Notes: generated by a model not told the origin, from the letters alone. A DNA stretch of 64,000 nucleotides from Leptospira sp. WS60.C2 (GCF_040833955.1 NZ_CP162133.1:3045501-3109500), one strand, 5' to 3'; positions 36,922 through 46,738 are shown, numbered from the stretch's first letter. A program made the numbers and translations.

Positions 36922-37866
36922 TCAATCGCTTCCCCACTCCATTGAAAAGGCAAATGTCCATGCAGATTGGTATAATCTGTACTCACGATCACGTTGCAAC
37001 GGATAACGATATGCTAAACTCATATTGTATTTCTCAGAAAAATTCCAAGAAAATCCTGCACTTGCTTCTGTAAAATAAGAAGGATTCGCTTTGTCTTTTT
37101 CTTTTGAATAATCCACTCCGTTATAAGGATTTCGATACAAAATCCCTGTAAAAAGGGAGACTTCTGGCATCAAATAATACGTAACATATGCAGACACAAG
37201 TGCTGTTTTTTTAAATTCATACTCGGGTTCAGGTGGTACGGCTGATGGTCGTCGTAAATAAAATGGTATTCCGTCATTGTCTTGTAAGTTGTTTGGTTGC
37301 GGTCTTGAGAGCGGTGTAAGTCCACCAATTTTTGTGACAAAGGACCACTTTTCATATAAATAACCAAGTTTGATAAACCCAGAACCAGTATAATAATTTC
37401 CACCAGTAAACCTGTCCGTATCAGGACCACTTGGGAAACCAACGGCTCCTTCAATGACAAAAAAGTACGGTTTGTCCAAATCAAAAAATGGTTGGTATTT
37501 AAAACCAAGATAGGTTTTCCCAATCCTTGCAGCATCTTCTCTACCACGTTGTTGGTAATAATTCCATGGAACCGATGCATTGAGTGCAAAACGTCCATCA
37601 AAAAAATTCAATTCTGCAAATGCAGTGGTTGTGAAGAGGTGACTATTCTCTCTCGTGGATTGGTAATAGTCTTGGGTCATGACCAAATAATTGGCAGGTT
37701 TTTCGCGTTTTCCTGTAAATGGATCGACAAAACGTGCCGTTGCATTAGGACTATCCGACGAACCCGTGTGATGCGAATAAAGGGAAATATTCCCAAATAA
37801 TATTAAAAAAACACCTAACAGAATATAAAGTTTATGAAATGTGTTTCTAGTTTCCCAATATTTCAT
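36922..37866 (-). CDS. Predicted outer-membrane beta-barrel protein of the MbnP/MbnH operon
   Basis: This protein of about 314 aa has an N-terminal hydrophobic signal segment (LYILLGVFLILFGNISLYS) directly followed by HHTGSSDSPN, and then many amphipathic strands with aromatic turns, for example LGYLYEKWSFVTKIGG and AWTFAFSMEWGSD at the end. A beta-barrel in the outer membrane is likely. ATG at 37866 overlaps the stop of the preceding lipoprotein gene (ATGA), so it is coupled to the operon. It may import or export the metal or ligand bound by MbnP; this is inference. Confidence 0.6.
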   Translation of the reverse strand: MKYWETRNTFHKLYILLGVFLILFGNISLYSHHTGSSDSPNATARFVDPFTGKREKPANYLVMTQDYYQSTRENSHLFTTTAFAELNFFDGRFALNASVPWNYYQQRGREDAARIGKTYLGFKYQPFFDLDKPYFFVIEGAVGFPSGPDTDRFTGGNYYTGSGFIKLGYLYEKWSFVTKIGGLTPLSRPQPNNLQDNDGIPFYLRRPSAVPPEPEYEFKKTALVSAYVTYYLMPEVSLFTGILYRNPYNGVDYSKEKDKANPSYFTEASAGFSWNFSEKYNMSLAYRYPLQRDREYRLYQSAWTFAFSMEWGSD

Positions 37867-38765
37867 CGCTCGACTCCTGGAAAACAACCTGGAAAACTGA
37901 ATACAATGTCTTCTGCTTGGAGATTCTGTTGTAGGATATTGTAGAGATCAACATTCGAAACTTTAGAGATAACAACCGGATCCGGCTTACCACTCAGAGT
38001 AGTTAAAAATCGAATAGGATTTCCAGAAACTGTCCTATCTTGAAATAAAGAAGACAAAGAATATAATATTTCAATATTCCCAGTTCGACCACTCTTTATT
38101 GGAATTTTGCATTTTGGTGTGATCGTTTTAGATCCTTGTGGTAAAAGAATGGTCACTGATTTTGTAGTTCCCCCAGTTATATCCATCCTAATATAAATCT
38201 CTTCCCAACTCACATTCGCAATCGCGACAACTCCAAGAGGCATATTGGCTACCTTTGTATTGGGAAACAAAAAACTTGCCCCTGTTTCCATTGTGCTATT
38301 GAACTGAGTGATATTGGAAACGGTACTTGCGTTTAAAAATGAATACGTTTTTCCATACAAATCATCCGCTGGCAAATCCAAAGGAACTGTATACGGCGTA
38401 TGAGTTTTGACAACAGCCGTGCTCCTTTCGGAACTTGTAGTTAAAACTCCTAGCACTTGGTTCGGTGGGTTGATCCGGTAAGTTCCCGTTTCCCAATGGA
38501 TGTAAGTGCTTGATTGGACAGATACGTTGTAAACAACAGCATTACTTGTCAGACTAAACTGATTGAGGTTATCGTCCGCTTGATTATCATAACTGCGTAA
38601 ATTGGTTCCGATCGGAATGGTTTGGTTGTTATTGAAGAAAATCAAATTCTGAAGGATCACGAGTTTTTCTTCTTCACGATTTCCAACGGAACCAAACGTA
38701 CAACTAACCAAAGCTCCTAAAGAAAGAGTGAGGAGCCCGACAAAAGTTTTGTTAATCGTATTCAA
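37863..38765 (-). CDS. Hypothetical lipoprotein coupled to the di-heme enzyme gene
   Basis: This 300-aa protein has a lipoprotein signal with lipobox LVSC. The mature part is beta-rich with many Thr/Ser/Asn, no Cys-rich motif except a late CFPG near the C-terminus and CKIP near the middle. Its start overlaps the stop of the MbnH-like gene (bases 38762-38765) and its stop overlaps the next gene. So it belongs firmly to the MbnP/MbnH operon. I recognise no family. A role in presenting the metal-binding partner at the outer membrane is possible. Confidence 0.6.
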   Translation of the reverse strand: MNTINKTFVGLLTLSLGALVSCTFGSVGNREEEKLVILQNLIFFNNNQTIPIGTNLRSYDNQADDNLNQFSLTSNAVVYNVSVQSSTYIHWETGTYRINPPNQVLGVLTTSSERSTAVVKTHTPYTVPLDLPADDLYGKTYSFLNASTVSNITQFNSTMETGASFLFPNTKVANMPLGVVAIANVSWEEIYIRMDITGGTTKSVTILLPQGSKTITPKCKIPIKSGRTGNIEILYSLSSLFQDRTVSGNPIRFLTTLSGKPDPVVISKVSNVDLYNILQQNLQAEDIVFSFPGCFPGVER

Positions 38766-39967
38766 AATGGACTCGCAAATTTTGGGTTCGTTAAAAATTC
38801 CTCATCGGTGAGGGATAAGAGAAAGTTTACCATATCATCTCGTTCGGAATCCTCGATGAAAAATGCACGAATCAGAGTGGAATCTTTTGCTGAATGGTTT
38901 AGTCCACCACTACGATAATGGTCGACTACCTTGGTCAATGCATCCCTTGCACAATCTGTTTTGGTTTTCCCCAACGTGATATTGGGATTGTTTGCATCAT
39001 CACACATAAAACTTCCATCATGCATGTATGGAAAGGTAACACCGATATTTCGAAGAGAGGGAGCACGGAATTTTCCCGTATCTGATGGAATTCCCGTTAA
39101 GTCAAATAACCCTCGTTTATCGCTAGGGACACCAGCATAATACGCATCATCATGAATTCCATTACTATGGTAAAAAAACTCTTCTTTAGAACCACCATGA
39201 AAAGAAGTATCAGTAAAATTAAACCCTCCGTGGCAATGAAAACACTCAGCTACCTCACCATTAAAAAGATTCATGCCTCTGATTTCAGACGCTGTCAGTG
39301 CCGATTTGTTATTTCGGTATGTATATTGATCGAAACGTGAATTTCCAGAAATCAATGATCTTTGGAAACTCGCCAAGGCGAAGCGAATATTTTGTTCATT
39401 CACCGCTGCATCAGCATTTCCGTAAGCATTCGTAAAGAGAGTTTGGTAAATTGATTTGGCTTTAAGTTTGTCAATAAATGAACTTGAAGACAACCCTAGT
39501 TCAACTGGATTTTCACCAAACATAGGCACTCTTGCTTGGACTTCCAAACTTGTCATTCTCGGATTATTCCATGTTAGCCTTGGTAAGTAGGCAACATTTG
39601 ATAAATGTTGTGAATTTCGTGGATGAACTTCACTTGTGATTCCTGAAGGAAATTCTTTTCCATCAGAGAATGCCAATGACTGAAAATGACAGCTACCACA
39701 AGACATAGTCTCATTTCCAGAAAGTATTTTCTCATTAAACAAATGCCTTCCCAGTTCTACTTTTGCTTTGGTCATGGGATTTTCCGAAGGAACAACGGGC
39801 ACAGGAAAACCAGGAGGTAAATCCCAAACCCAATCCGATCGATTAGCTAAAATTCCAATGGCTGCCAAAAGTAAATCGTTATTGGATTCCTTTTCCTGAA
39901 ACGGAATCAGGATGCAACTTGAGAAAAAGCTGAAAATACAAGAGAATATATAAATTCGAAATTTCAT
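38762..39967 (-). CDS. MbnH-like di-heme cytochrome c peroxidase family enzyme
   Basis: This protein of about 401 aa has two CxxCH heme motifs, CGSCH (near residue 95) and CFHCH (near residue 246), in the MauG/CcpA fold. It is an exported lipoprotein (lipobox FFSSC). ATG at 39967 is preferred over a start at 40000. Immediate pairing with an MbnP-like gene identifies it as the MbnH type, which in methanotrophs oxidises a specific Trp of MbnP to kynurenine, making a copper-binding site. The match rests on fold, heme motifs and partner; the Leptospira target residue is not proven. Confidence 0.82.
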   Translation of the reverse strand: MKFRIYIFSCIFSFFSSCILIPFQEKESNNDLLLAAIGILANRSDWVWDLPPGFPVPVVPSENPMTKAKVELGRHLFNEKILSGNETMSCGSCHFQSLAFSDGKEFPSGITSEVHPRNSQHLSNVAYLPRLTWNNPRMTSLEVQARVPMFGENPVELGLSSSSFIDKLKAKSIYQTLFTNAYGNADAAVNEQNIRFALASFQRSLISGNSRFDQYTYRNNKSALTASEIRGMNLFNGEVAECFHCHGGFNFTDTSFHGGSKEEFFYHSNGIHDDAYYAGVPSDKRGLFDLTGIPSDTGKFRAPSLRNIGVTFPYMHDGSFMCDDANNPNITLGKTKTDCARDALTKVVDHYRSGGLNHSAKDSTLIRAFFIEDSERDDMVNFLLSLTDEEFLTNPKFASPF

Positions 39968-40026
39968 TTTTCCATTCCTAACATCTTTCGTTGGTGTCAA
40001 AGGAACACCAACGAAATCATTTGTTT

Positions 40027-40872
40027 TTATTTTAAGCTGAATACTCTCTGTGGGATGGAACTATCCACTGCCCCACTTGAAATATTTATTCCGAATGCTT
40101 GCACCAAAGTATCACAGGGTGCTGCTGTGCCAGGCATACAAGATTGTGCACCAATTGTTGAATACCCTTGTATAAGTTTATCTACGTCAAAGCCTATGGT
40201 TTGGTTGGATGGATTAATTTGACCTGATAACTGAATACTAGCTCTGAATTTTTTCGTACATCCAAAGTTAGGAGCAGAACCACACGTTCCAGAAGAACCC
40301 ATATGAAATTGAGTGTAACCTACGTTATCATTTATGCTAAACTCAATGTTTGCATGTTTGTAACCACCCGCCCATGCCCAGGTCATGCTACCAATATTCA
40401 ATGGGGCACTGGCTGTCGCACGATCCAAATGATTGAGCGCTTCAGGTACTCCCACTGTGAATTGGATTCCAGTATAAACACCTGTTTGCACAGTACCAGT
40501 AACAAGATTTCGCGTCTCGGAAGTTTTAAACGTTTCAAAATCTATAAGCGCAACACCACTATTTTGCCAAACATTATCACTTGCCAATGAAACATCCGCA
40601 GTGCTTCCATCAGCCCTCACCAATTTTACTTCTGAAATGTAGTAGCGAAAATCTTTAAATTTAACGGTTTTACCATCTACCGTTTTATTGGTGTCGTTAA
40701 AAGTAACGGATTGCCCTCCTACCAATGCTTCAAAGTTTAAATTCACAGATTGAGGAGCGGAAGCAAGTGCTAATAAGGCCAAAGTTTCGTTGTCACCTGA
40801 CTTTGATTTTATATCACAAGACATAAACACGAAAAGAAAAATTGTAACTAATGTTGCTTTAAATAATTTCAT
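40027..40872 (-). CDS. MbnP-family copper-binding protein
   Basis: This 281-aa exported lipoprotein (lipobox VFMSC) has the MbnP/four-Cys pattern: KFKDFRYYISEVKLVRADG, then MTWAWAGGYKHANIEF, then two Cys pairs (GTCGSAPNFGCTKK and SCMPGTAAPC). The family is known as the metallo-mystery pair partner of a di-heme enzyme; MbnP binds copper through a Trp-derived kynurenine. The Trp residues at WAWAGG are the best candidates here. The MbnH gene follows after 59 bases. Copper as the ligand is inferred from the family. Confidence 0.85.
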   Translation of the reverse strand: MKLFKATLVTIFLFVFMSCDIKSKSGDNETLALLALASAPQSVNLNFEALVGGQSVTFNDTNKTVDGKTVKFKDFRYYISEVKLVRADGSTADVSLASDNVWQNSGVALIDFETFKTSETRNLVTGTVQTGVYTGIQFTVGVPEALNHLDRATASAPLNIGSMTWAWAGGYKHANIEFSINDNVGYTQFHMGSSGTCGSAPNFGCTKKFRASIQLSGQINPSNQTIGFDVDKLIQGYSTIGAQSCMPGTAAPCDTLVQAFGINISSGAVDSSIPQRVFSLK

Positions 40873-40965
40873 AAATACCTAATATTCTAATATAAATTCT
40901 TGCTTCAATTGCGGCAAATTAAACTGACCCCTGCCGGCTGAGGTGAAAATTGGAAAGTGAATTCC

Positions 40966-41436
40966 CTAGGTATTCCGCGGTGGTCGAAGCAAAGTAGGGA
41001 TTTTTCCATCCATAAGAGTGGAAGGAGACTCAAAAATAGAATAAGAGTAAAATGTTGGAACCAAGATGCCAAAAGTTACATTTGGCCTGTCCATGGTTTG
41101 GTGGTGCATACGGAGAGACATGGCGTCTTTTTTACTTTTTTTGCAGGAACAGAGGTGAGCTTCCCCGGCCTTGGCATCGTGACAACTCGGCTTCAATGCA
41201 AGTTCTTTTGTCACAGAATGGGAAGAATCCTCAGAATCTTTGAGCTCTACGTTTTGCGTGTCTTGAAACAGTTTATCTTCTGCATTCCCGTGTTTTTCCT
41301 TTTTGGAACCATGGTTGCATTTACAGAGTTTCGAATTGGATTCCAAACAATACCCGAGTAACCCACTGCCCAAAAAGAAAAATTGGGTGGTAAGTACTAA
41401 GGTTAAAAGACCAGCGATCCAACGAAAGGAGAGCAT
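40966..41436 (-). CDS. Exported Cys/His-rich protein upstream of mbnP
   Basis: This 156-aa protein has an N-terminal hydrophobic segment (WIAGLLTLVLTTQFFFLGSG) and many ligand residues: GYCLES, LCKCNHGS, PSCHDAK, HLCSCKK and MHHQ. Several Lys and Asp flank them. It ends with LRPPRNT. The layout (anchor, Cys/His-rich middle, RPP tail) resembles the exported protein at 16430-16828 ahead of the czcCBA-like operon. It is 94 bases upstream of mbnP on the same strand. A sensor or metal-buffer role is inferred. No known domain recognised. Confidence 0.55.
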   Translation of the reverse strand: MLSFRWIAGLLTLVLTTQFFFLGSGLLGYCLESNSKLCKCNHGSKKEKHGNAEDKLFQDTQNVELKDSEDSSHSVTKELALKPSCHDAKAGEAHLCSCKKSKKDAMSLRMHHQTMDRPNVTFGILVPTFYSYSIFESPSTLMDGKIPTLLRPPRNT

Positions 41437-41519
41437 CTACCCTATAGTTTTGCCCTCTGACCAAAAATCGAGACAATTTTTGGACAAATTGAGTGTTCCC
41501 TGTCCTGCCCTTTGAAAAG

Positions 41520-41888
41520 ATGGTCTTGGAACCAAATGCAACTAAGCTAGAGGCCCTCACAATGAAACGCACAGAACTGGAACGCAGAGAAAGAGAGCTG
41601 CGAAAGGCAGAAAAGAAAAAGATCCAACCCGGAGAAAAGGAAGCAATGAGTGTAGGAGACTACATTGATGCTCTTTTTGGAATGTTTCGTTATGATTCAG
41701 ATGAAATTTTCAATGCATCCGATGATGAAAACATTCTAGAACTGCTGGAAAACATGAAAATGGAACACCCAGAAAAACAATGGGATGTGATCATTCGAAA
41801 AGCAGTGAACAAAACCAAAGTGGAACAAAAAGAAAAGGCATATGACGCCCTTCGCAACCTAGCAGGAATCTCCGTAGCCACCGCATAA
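41520..41888 (+). CDS. Hypothetical charged cytoplasmic protein
   Basis: This protein of about 122 aa is rich in Lys and Glu with no signal peptide. Residues 20-45 are a long basic helix and the C-terminal half is likely helical (ENILELLENMKMEH, RKAVNKTKVEQKEKAYDALRNLAG). The start is uncertain: ATG at 41520 gives the listed protein, while ATG at 41562 follows GAGG more closely and would shorten it by 14 residues. No family recognised. Confidence 0.5.
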   Translation: MVLEPNATKLEALTMKRTELERRERELRKAEKKKIQPGEKEAMSVGDYIDALFGMFRYDSDEIFNASDDENILELLENMKMEHPEKQWDVIIRKAVNKTKVEQKEKAYDALRNLAGISVATA

Positions 41889-41956
41889 TTCCTTTTTTTT
41901 CCCTACAAACAGATTTACAATGGAAGGTTTACGTTTTATAGTAGTGACCTTCCAGT

Positions 41957-43933
41957 ATGAAACAGATCTTCACCATCATTCTGTTATGTCTCTTTCATAC
42001 TGTACTGCAAGCAGAGGATAACCCTTGTCCCAACCAAAACATTTTTCCCATTTCCTCAAACCAAGGAAAACCAACTGACCTTTCTCACCACTTAGCATTC
42101 ACATTTACTGAAAAACACATCAGACACCTAATCAATGTTCAGGAATTATTCAAAACAAATCCCATTCAATTTTCCAATGGTGTGATTCCTAACTTCGGAA
42201 ACACAGTAAACCAGTATTGGTTTTGTTTTGTCGTGCACAACGACGAAAACGACAACAAACGAACAGTGCTTTTTATCAAGTACCCACTTTTGGACGAAGT
42301 GCAATTTTTCGCCTTACGAGAATCAGGCGAAGTTAACAAAAACATCCAAGGAAGAAGGTATCCATTCCAGAATCGAGACAGAGACTATCGTGGATTCACT
42401 TTTGCAACAGAGCTATTGCCGGGTGAAACCATCACCTATTATGTAGGAGTGAAAACAGATAGTTCAGTTTCTGTACCACTCATGATCGCAAATGAAAAAC
42501 ATTTTGATACTTACAATTCGATCGATACACTTCTGCAAGGAATGTTTTTCGGAATTGTATGTGTCATGACTTTATACAATCTGTTTGTCTATTTTATGGT
42601 GAAAGACAGGGCATATATTTTTTACGTAAATTATCTATTTCTTGCCGCAATTCTTTTTCAACTTTCACTACAAGGATTATTGCCAGTTTTGTTTTTCCCA
42701 AACTCTCCTGAGTTGGTTTACAAAGCACATAACTTTCTTTATTTTTTATTCTTACTTTCTTGTTTTCCGATGAGCATCACGTTTATGAATCTAAAAGAAA
42801 ATGCTCCTCGTCTTTACCAAGGATTTATGGCATTGTCCATCATACCGTTGATTTGTTTATTCCTGTTGCCTATTTTACCCTATCGAGTGTTAAATCAGTT
42901 CGGTGATTCTTTATCTTCCTTTCTGGCTTTTTATGCACTATTTGTTTCGTATTACGTATCGTTTGTGAAAAACTTCCCCCCTGCCAGGTTTTATTTTTTT
43001 GGTTACTTTATGTTGATCATTGGAGGGCTTACCACCGTGTTAAAATACATGGGTTTTTTCCCCGTCAACGTATTCACGGAGAACGCATTCCAAGCAGCCA
43101 TGGCAATGGAAGTATTACTCATGGCATTTGGACTTGGGGCTCGTATTTCTGTTGTTCAAAAAGAGAAAGAAAAAATCCAAATTAAAGCTGAAATCAACAA
43201 ACAAAAGTTAATTGCATATGGAAAAGAACTCAAACTCGCACAAAAACTACAAGAATCCACTCTGCCACAAATCCTTCCCAAATTTCCTGGACTAGCCATA
43301 CGAACTGGATATTTCCCTGCCTCTCTTGTCGGTGGAGACTTCTATGATATCACAGTGTATGGGAAACAACAAATTTGTGGTTTGATCGCCGATGTCACAG
43401 GACATGGTGTTCCCGCCGCAATCGAAGCTGCCATGCTTAAAATAGCCTATATGCAAACTTTGGCATTTGCCAATAAACCAGGAAAGGTATTGGAGAGTAT
43501 CAACCAAGTACTTGCTGGAAATTACAAAAACCAGTTTTTAACCGCAAGTGCCATCTTTATCGATTTGGAACAAAAAGTCTTAAAAGTAGCTAATGCAGGT
43601 CACCCCGCTTTGTATAAATTCAACCAAGATTCAACATCCATTGATGTCATTCGACCGAAAGGAAAACTCATCGGTTTTTCCAAAGAAGGTTTGTATCCCG
43701 AGGAAGTACATTCACTTAAGAAAGGGGACAAACTATTGTTATTTACAGATGGGATATGGGACCTGTGGCAAAATGGAGACTCTGGGGAAGAAGCACTTTT
43801 GACCTGGATTTTGGAGAGAAAAGCAGAATCAGTGGATTCTTTGTATGGTGGGATTGATGAACACATTCGCCTGCGAGCCAAAGAAGGTCCCGCAGACGAC
43901 GATATTACATTTCTTTTATTCGAAATTACCTAA
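41957..43933 (+). CDS. 7TM-DISM sensor with C-terminal SpoIIE/PP2C phosphatase
   Basis: This 658-aa protein has a signal peptide (1-20), a periplasmic DISMED2-type domain (about 40-180), seven membrane helices (about 190-400) and a cytoplasmic SpoIIE phosphatase domain from about 440. Phosphatase motifs GGDFYDI, DVTGHGVPAAIEAA, NAGHPA and FTDGIWD are all present and carry the metal ligands. It should dephosphorylate an anti-sigma antagonist of the STAS type, so the STAS protein at 2945-3289 is a candidate substrate class. This is a membrane signal-responsive partner-switching protein. Confidence 0.92.
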   Translation: MKQIFTIILLCLFHTVLQAEDNPCPNQNIFPISSNQGKPTDLSHHLAFTFTEKHIRHLINVQELFKTNPIQFSNGVIPNFGNTVNQYWFCFVVHNDENDNKRTVLFIKYPLLDEVQFFALRESGEVNKNIQGRRYPFQNRDRDYRGFTFATELLPGETITYYVGVKTDSSVSVPLMIANEKHFDTYNSIDTLLQGMFFGIVCVMTLYNLFVYFMVKDRAYIFYVNYLFLAAILFQLSLQGLLPVLFFPNSPELVYKAHNFLYFLFLLSCFPMSITFMNLKENAPRLYQGFMALSIIPLICLFLLPILPYRVLNQFGDSLSSFLAFYALFVSYYVSFVKNFPPARFYFFGYFMLIIGGLTTVLKYMGFFPVNVFTENAFQAAMAMEVLLMAFGLGARISVVQKEKEKIQIKAEINKQKLIAYGKELKLAQKLQESTLPQILPKFPGLAIRTGYFPASLVGGDFYDITVYGKQQICGLIADVTGHGVPAAIEAAMLKIAYMQTLAFANKPGKVLESINQVLAGNYKNQFLTASAIFIDLEQKVLKVANAGHPALYKFNQDSTSIDVIRPKGKLIGFSKEGLYPEEVHSLKKGDKLLLFTDGIWDLWQNGDSGEEALLTWILERKAESVDSLYGGIDEHIRLRAKEGPADDDITFLLFEIT

Positions 43934-43956
43934 AAGAAAATCAAAATTCATACGGA

Positions 43957-45633
43957 CTATACGTCCGCATAAATTGCTGCATTGAGTAATCTTGAAATGT
44001 TATCTAAGTTTCGGGAAATATCTCGGTAAAGAAGAGCAGGTAACAAGTTTTCTTTTTTCTGATACTTTTTCTTCTTCACTTTAGATTCATTCTTTTTAAT
44101 GGAACGAATCATTTGGAAACGATACTCTCGGCTTTGATTTCGAACTTGTGGGTTTCCAAGGATATCAAAAGTTTCACTCTGCTCCAAGTTCACGAGTAAG
44201 ATGTCATAGTGGTGTTTGAGTAGGTCCATTTGGTCTTTGATGGAATTGGAAAAGTTTTTATCAAAAGAAATCTTTTGTCTGTGAGACTTACGAATCTTTC
44301 GTGCGATGGAAGCAAAGTTATCTCCCATTTCTTCCACGGCTTTTACTCGTTCCATAATTCCTAACACATCTTTTGCGTAGTTTCCAGTGATCCCTGATTC
44401 TTGGACTTGGTTCAAGTAAGTCAATACTTCCGTTCTCACTTGATCGAGCTCTTCTTCTTTTTTCAGAACTTGGAGAACTCTTGCTGCATCATATGGCTGG
44501 AGTAAAATTTGTTCCGTCAAACGTAAGAAATCATACGTATCTCGAATGATTTTTTTCGTGAACTCAACAAGCTCCACCATAGCAAGTTCTGTCGTTTTAA
44601 CGGTCCCTGCTTGTAACAAACGAATGCTGTCTTTGTCCTTCCCTGTTTTGGAAGCAAGACCGTCGACGATGGTACTCACCACTTTTGAAATCGTATTCAC
44701 AAACCAAATGAGGACAAGTGTGTTTGTCACGTTAAACATAGTGTGGAAAAGTGAAATATGAAACCGTGTGGATTCTTTGTCGGTGAGAGGATCACCAGGA
44801 ATCAAATCATCTACAATTCCAGTGAATAGTTTGAAGAAGAGGAGCGCCCAAACCACACCGAAAACATTGAACAAGGTGTGTGCAAGCGCTGCTTTCTTCG
44901 CATTTCGATTTCCAGGAATCGCTGCTAAATTCGCAGTAATGGTAGTTCCAATGTTTTCTCCAAGGATCATACCATAAGCGGCATCAATTGGAATGTAACC
45001 AGAAAATGCGAGAGTGATCGTGATCGTAGTCGAAGCTGAGGAAGATTGGATGACAATGGTTAACAAGGCACCAATCAATACAAACAATAGAATGGAGTTA
45101 AAGCCCATGTTTGTAAACTGTTGCAAAAAGGCAAAACTCTCTGGATCCTTTGCACTATCAGGAACCGAATTCTTTAGGTAGTCCAACCCCAAAAATAGAA
45201 GTCCAAATCCGATGAGGAAACTCCCCCAACCCGATCGGCTTTCTTTTCTTGAGAAATGAAGGATAACACCTGCTGCTATGGCTGGTAATGCGAAAGATGC
45301 AATATTAAATTTGAATCCCAAAAGAGACACAATCCAAGCAGTGATGGTGGTTCCAATGTTGGCACCCATGATGACACCGATGGCTTGCGCAAGGGAGATA
45401 AGTCCAGCATTCACAAAACCTACGACAAGGACAGTGGTTGCCGAACTAGATTGGATGGTTGATGTGATGAATAATCCACTGAACACAGCAGACACACGAT
45501 TTCGTGTCATGGAAGAAAGAAAGGAACGAAGCCTGTCTCCTGCCACACGTTGTAAGGACTCACTGAGTAATTTCATCCCGTAGATGAAAATCCCGAGCCC
45601 ACCTAAAACTTGAATGAGTAACGGCCAATTCAT
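43957..45633 (-). CDS. Na/Pi cotransporter family protein (NptA-like with PhoU-like tail)
   Basis: This 558-aa protein has two inverted-repeat transport domains, each with a QSSSAT/QSSSAS motif: first near 60 (TIQSSSATTVLVVGF) and second near 195 (VIQSSSASTTITITLAF). Each is followed by a GANIGTTITA/GENIGTTITA loop. This is the sodium-dependent phosphate symporter family (Na/Pi, type II). The C-terminal ~220 residues form a helical PhoU-like domain. It imports phosphate across the inner membrane. It is convergent with the SpoIIE phosphatase gene. Confidence 0.92.
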   Translation of the reverse strand: MNWPLLIQVLGGLGIFIYGMKLLSESLQRVAGDRLRSFLSSMTRNRVSAVFSGLFITSTIQSSSATTVLVVGFVNAGLISLAQAIGVIMGANIGTTITAWIVSLLGFKFNIASFALPAIAAGVILHFSRKESRSGWGSFLIGFGLLFLGLDYLKNSVPDSAKDPESFAFLQQFTNMGFNSILLFVLIGALLTIVIQSSSASTTITITLAFSGYIPIDAAYGMILGENIGTTITANLAAIPGNRNAKKAALAHTLFNVFGVVWALLFFKLFTGIVDDLIPGDPLTDKESTRFHISLFHTMFNVTNTLVLIWFVNTISKVVSTIVDGLASKTGKDKDSIRLLQAGTVKTTELAMVELVEFTKKIIRDTYDFLRLTEQILLQPYDAARVLQVLKKEEELDQVRTEVLTYLNQVQESGITGNYAKDVLGIMERVKAVEEMGDNFASIARKIRKSHRQKISFDKNFSNSIKDQMDLLKHHYDILLVNLEQSETFDILGNPQVRNQSREYRFQMIRSIKKNESKVKKKKYQKKENLLPALLYRDISRNLDNISRLLNAAIYADV

Positions 45634-45733
45634 AGATATTGATATTTCCAGAGTTCAATTTCTTTGATTACAATATGGTACCAACCTTTTATTCGGTTGC
45701 AGTATTTTTTTCCGTATGTAGAGTGTAATCAAT

Positions 45734-46219
45734 ATGTCAAAAACGATCAGTAAAGGAATGGTTGTAGGATTTTCCTATCACCTAAAGAACGCCCAGGGAG
45801 AAACTCTGGACCAATCAGACGAACCGCTATTATACCTCCACGGCTGGCAAAATATCATCCCTGGACTGGAAAAAGAACTAGAAGGTCTTGTCAGTGGAGA
45901 CTCCAAAAATGTCACAGTACCGCCTGAGGATGGTTATGGGACATATAACGAAGCTCTCATCTTCCAAGTTCCAAAATCCGAACTTCCTCCGGAAGCAGAG
46001 TTAGAAGTGGGAATGGAATTCCAAACGGATACCCCTGAAGGTAGAATGATTCTATATCTCCAAGAAGTGAGAGATGCCGACGTGATTTTAAACGGCAATC
46101 ACCCGTTAGCTGGTGAAACTCTTCATTTTGATGTTACCATCAAATCCATTCGCGAAGCTACAGAAGAAGAAAAACAACACGGACACGTCCATGGCCCAGG
46201 TGGTCACCACCACCACTAA
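45734..46219 (+). CDS. FKBP-type peptidyl-prolyl isomerase, SlyD-like
   Basis: This 161-aa protein has the FKBP fold with an inserted IF domain: SYHLKNAQGETLDQSDEPLLYLHG, then GLEKELEGLVSGD and PPEDGYG. The C-terminal tail HGHVHGPGGHHHH is a nickel/zinc-binding His cluster as in SlyD. SlyD is a cytoplasmic folding helper and metallochaperone. The gene has its own short upstream region, divergent from the Na/Pi transporter. Confidence 0.9.
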   Translation: MSKTISKGMVVGFSYHLKNAQGETLDQSDEPLLYLHGWQNIIPGLEKELEGLVSGDSKNVTVPPEDGYGTYNEALIFQVPKSELPPEAELEVGMEFQTDTPEGRMILYLQEVRDADVILNGNHPLAGETLHFDVTIKSIREATEEEKQHGHVHGPGGHHHH

Positions 46220-46242
46220 AACGAAATCCTGCGTTATTTTCC

Positions 46243-46306
46243 CTCTGAGTCTTCTTTCAGATTGCTTTTTTTTGAAAGGGTAATTACACTGACAGAAGAT
46301 TCAGAG
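46243..46306. other. Predicted structured RNA/DNA element upstream of the RRM gene
   Basis: Two 13-nt arms pair, CTCTGAGTCTTCT (46243-46255) and AGAAGATTCAGAG (46294-46306), with one G-T wobble. Inside lies a shorter CTTTCA/TGAAAG stem and a run of eight T. The element lies in the 255-base gap between the SlyD-like and RRM genes, whose remaining sequence (46307-46474) shows no clear gene. It may be a slyD terminator or part of a 5' leader of the RRM gene. Confidence 0.5.
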
Positions 46307-46474
46307 TATTGTTGATTTTCACCGCCGAAGTAGTCCTTTCAAGCTTGCACGCTGGTAGCTTTCCCAAGTTTTTCCCTGCATTTTTCTGGAGTTCTTACCC
46401 AAAATCCCGAATAGGGTCCCGACGATTGTAAATCTAGAATTCCCGAGTCAACTTTAACAAACAGGACAAAAACT

Positions 46475-46738
46475 ATGTCAGTAAACATTTACGTTGGCAA
46501 CCTCTCTTACGATATGACTGAAGGAAAACTCAATGAGCTTTTTTCAGCACACGGTGCAGTTACTTCTGCAAAAATCATCACTGATCAGTACTCTGGTCGT
46601 TCTAAAGGTTTCGGTTTCATCGAAATGAAAGACGGAAAAGAAGCTGATAACGCGATCAAAGATCTTAACGGAAAAAACATCCTTAATCGTGAGATGAAAG
46701 TAAACATCGCAAAGCCTAAAACTAACAACTGGAGATAA
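46475..46738 (+). CDS. RNA-binding protein, single RRM domain
   Basis: This 87-aa protein is one RNA-recognition motif: RNP-2 IYVGNLSYD at residues 4-12 and RNP-1 SKGFGFIEM at about 45-53. The terminal tail is short and basic. Such small bacterial RRM proteins are common cold-shock-type or RNA-chaperone proteins. A 255-base upstream region with possible structure and a downstream terminator suggest a strongly expressed monocistronic gene. Confidence 0.92.
   Translation: MSVNIYVGNLSYDMTEGKLNELFSAHGAVTSAKIITDQYSGRSKGFGFIEMKDGKEADNAIKDLNGKNILNREMKVNIAKPKTNNWR

Noticed and set aside
36380..37006. Plus-strand open frames opposite the ccr and outer-membrane genes
   Set aside because: No family likeness and no ribosome-binding sites; they are antisense shadows.
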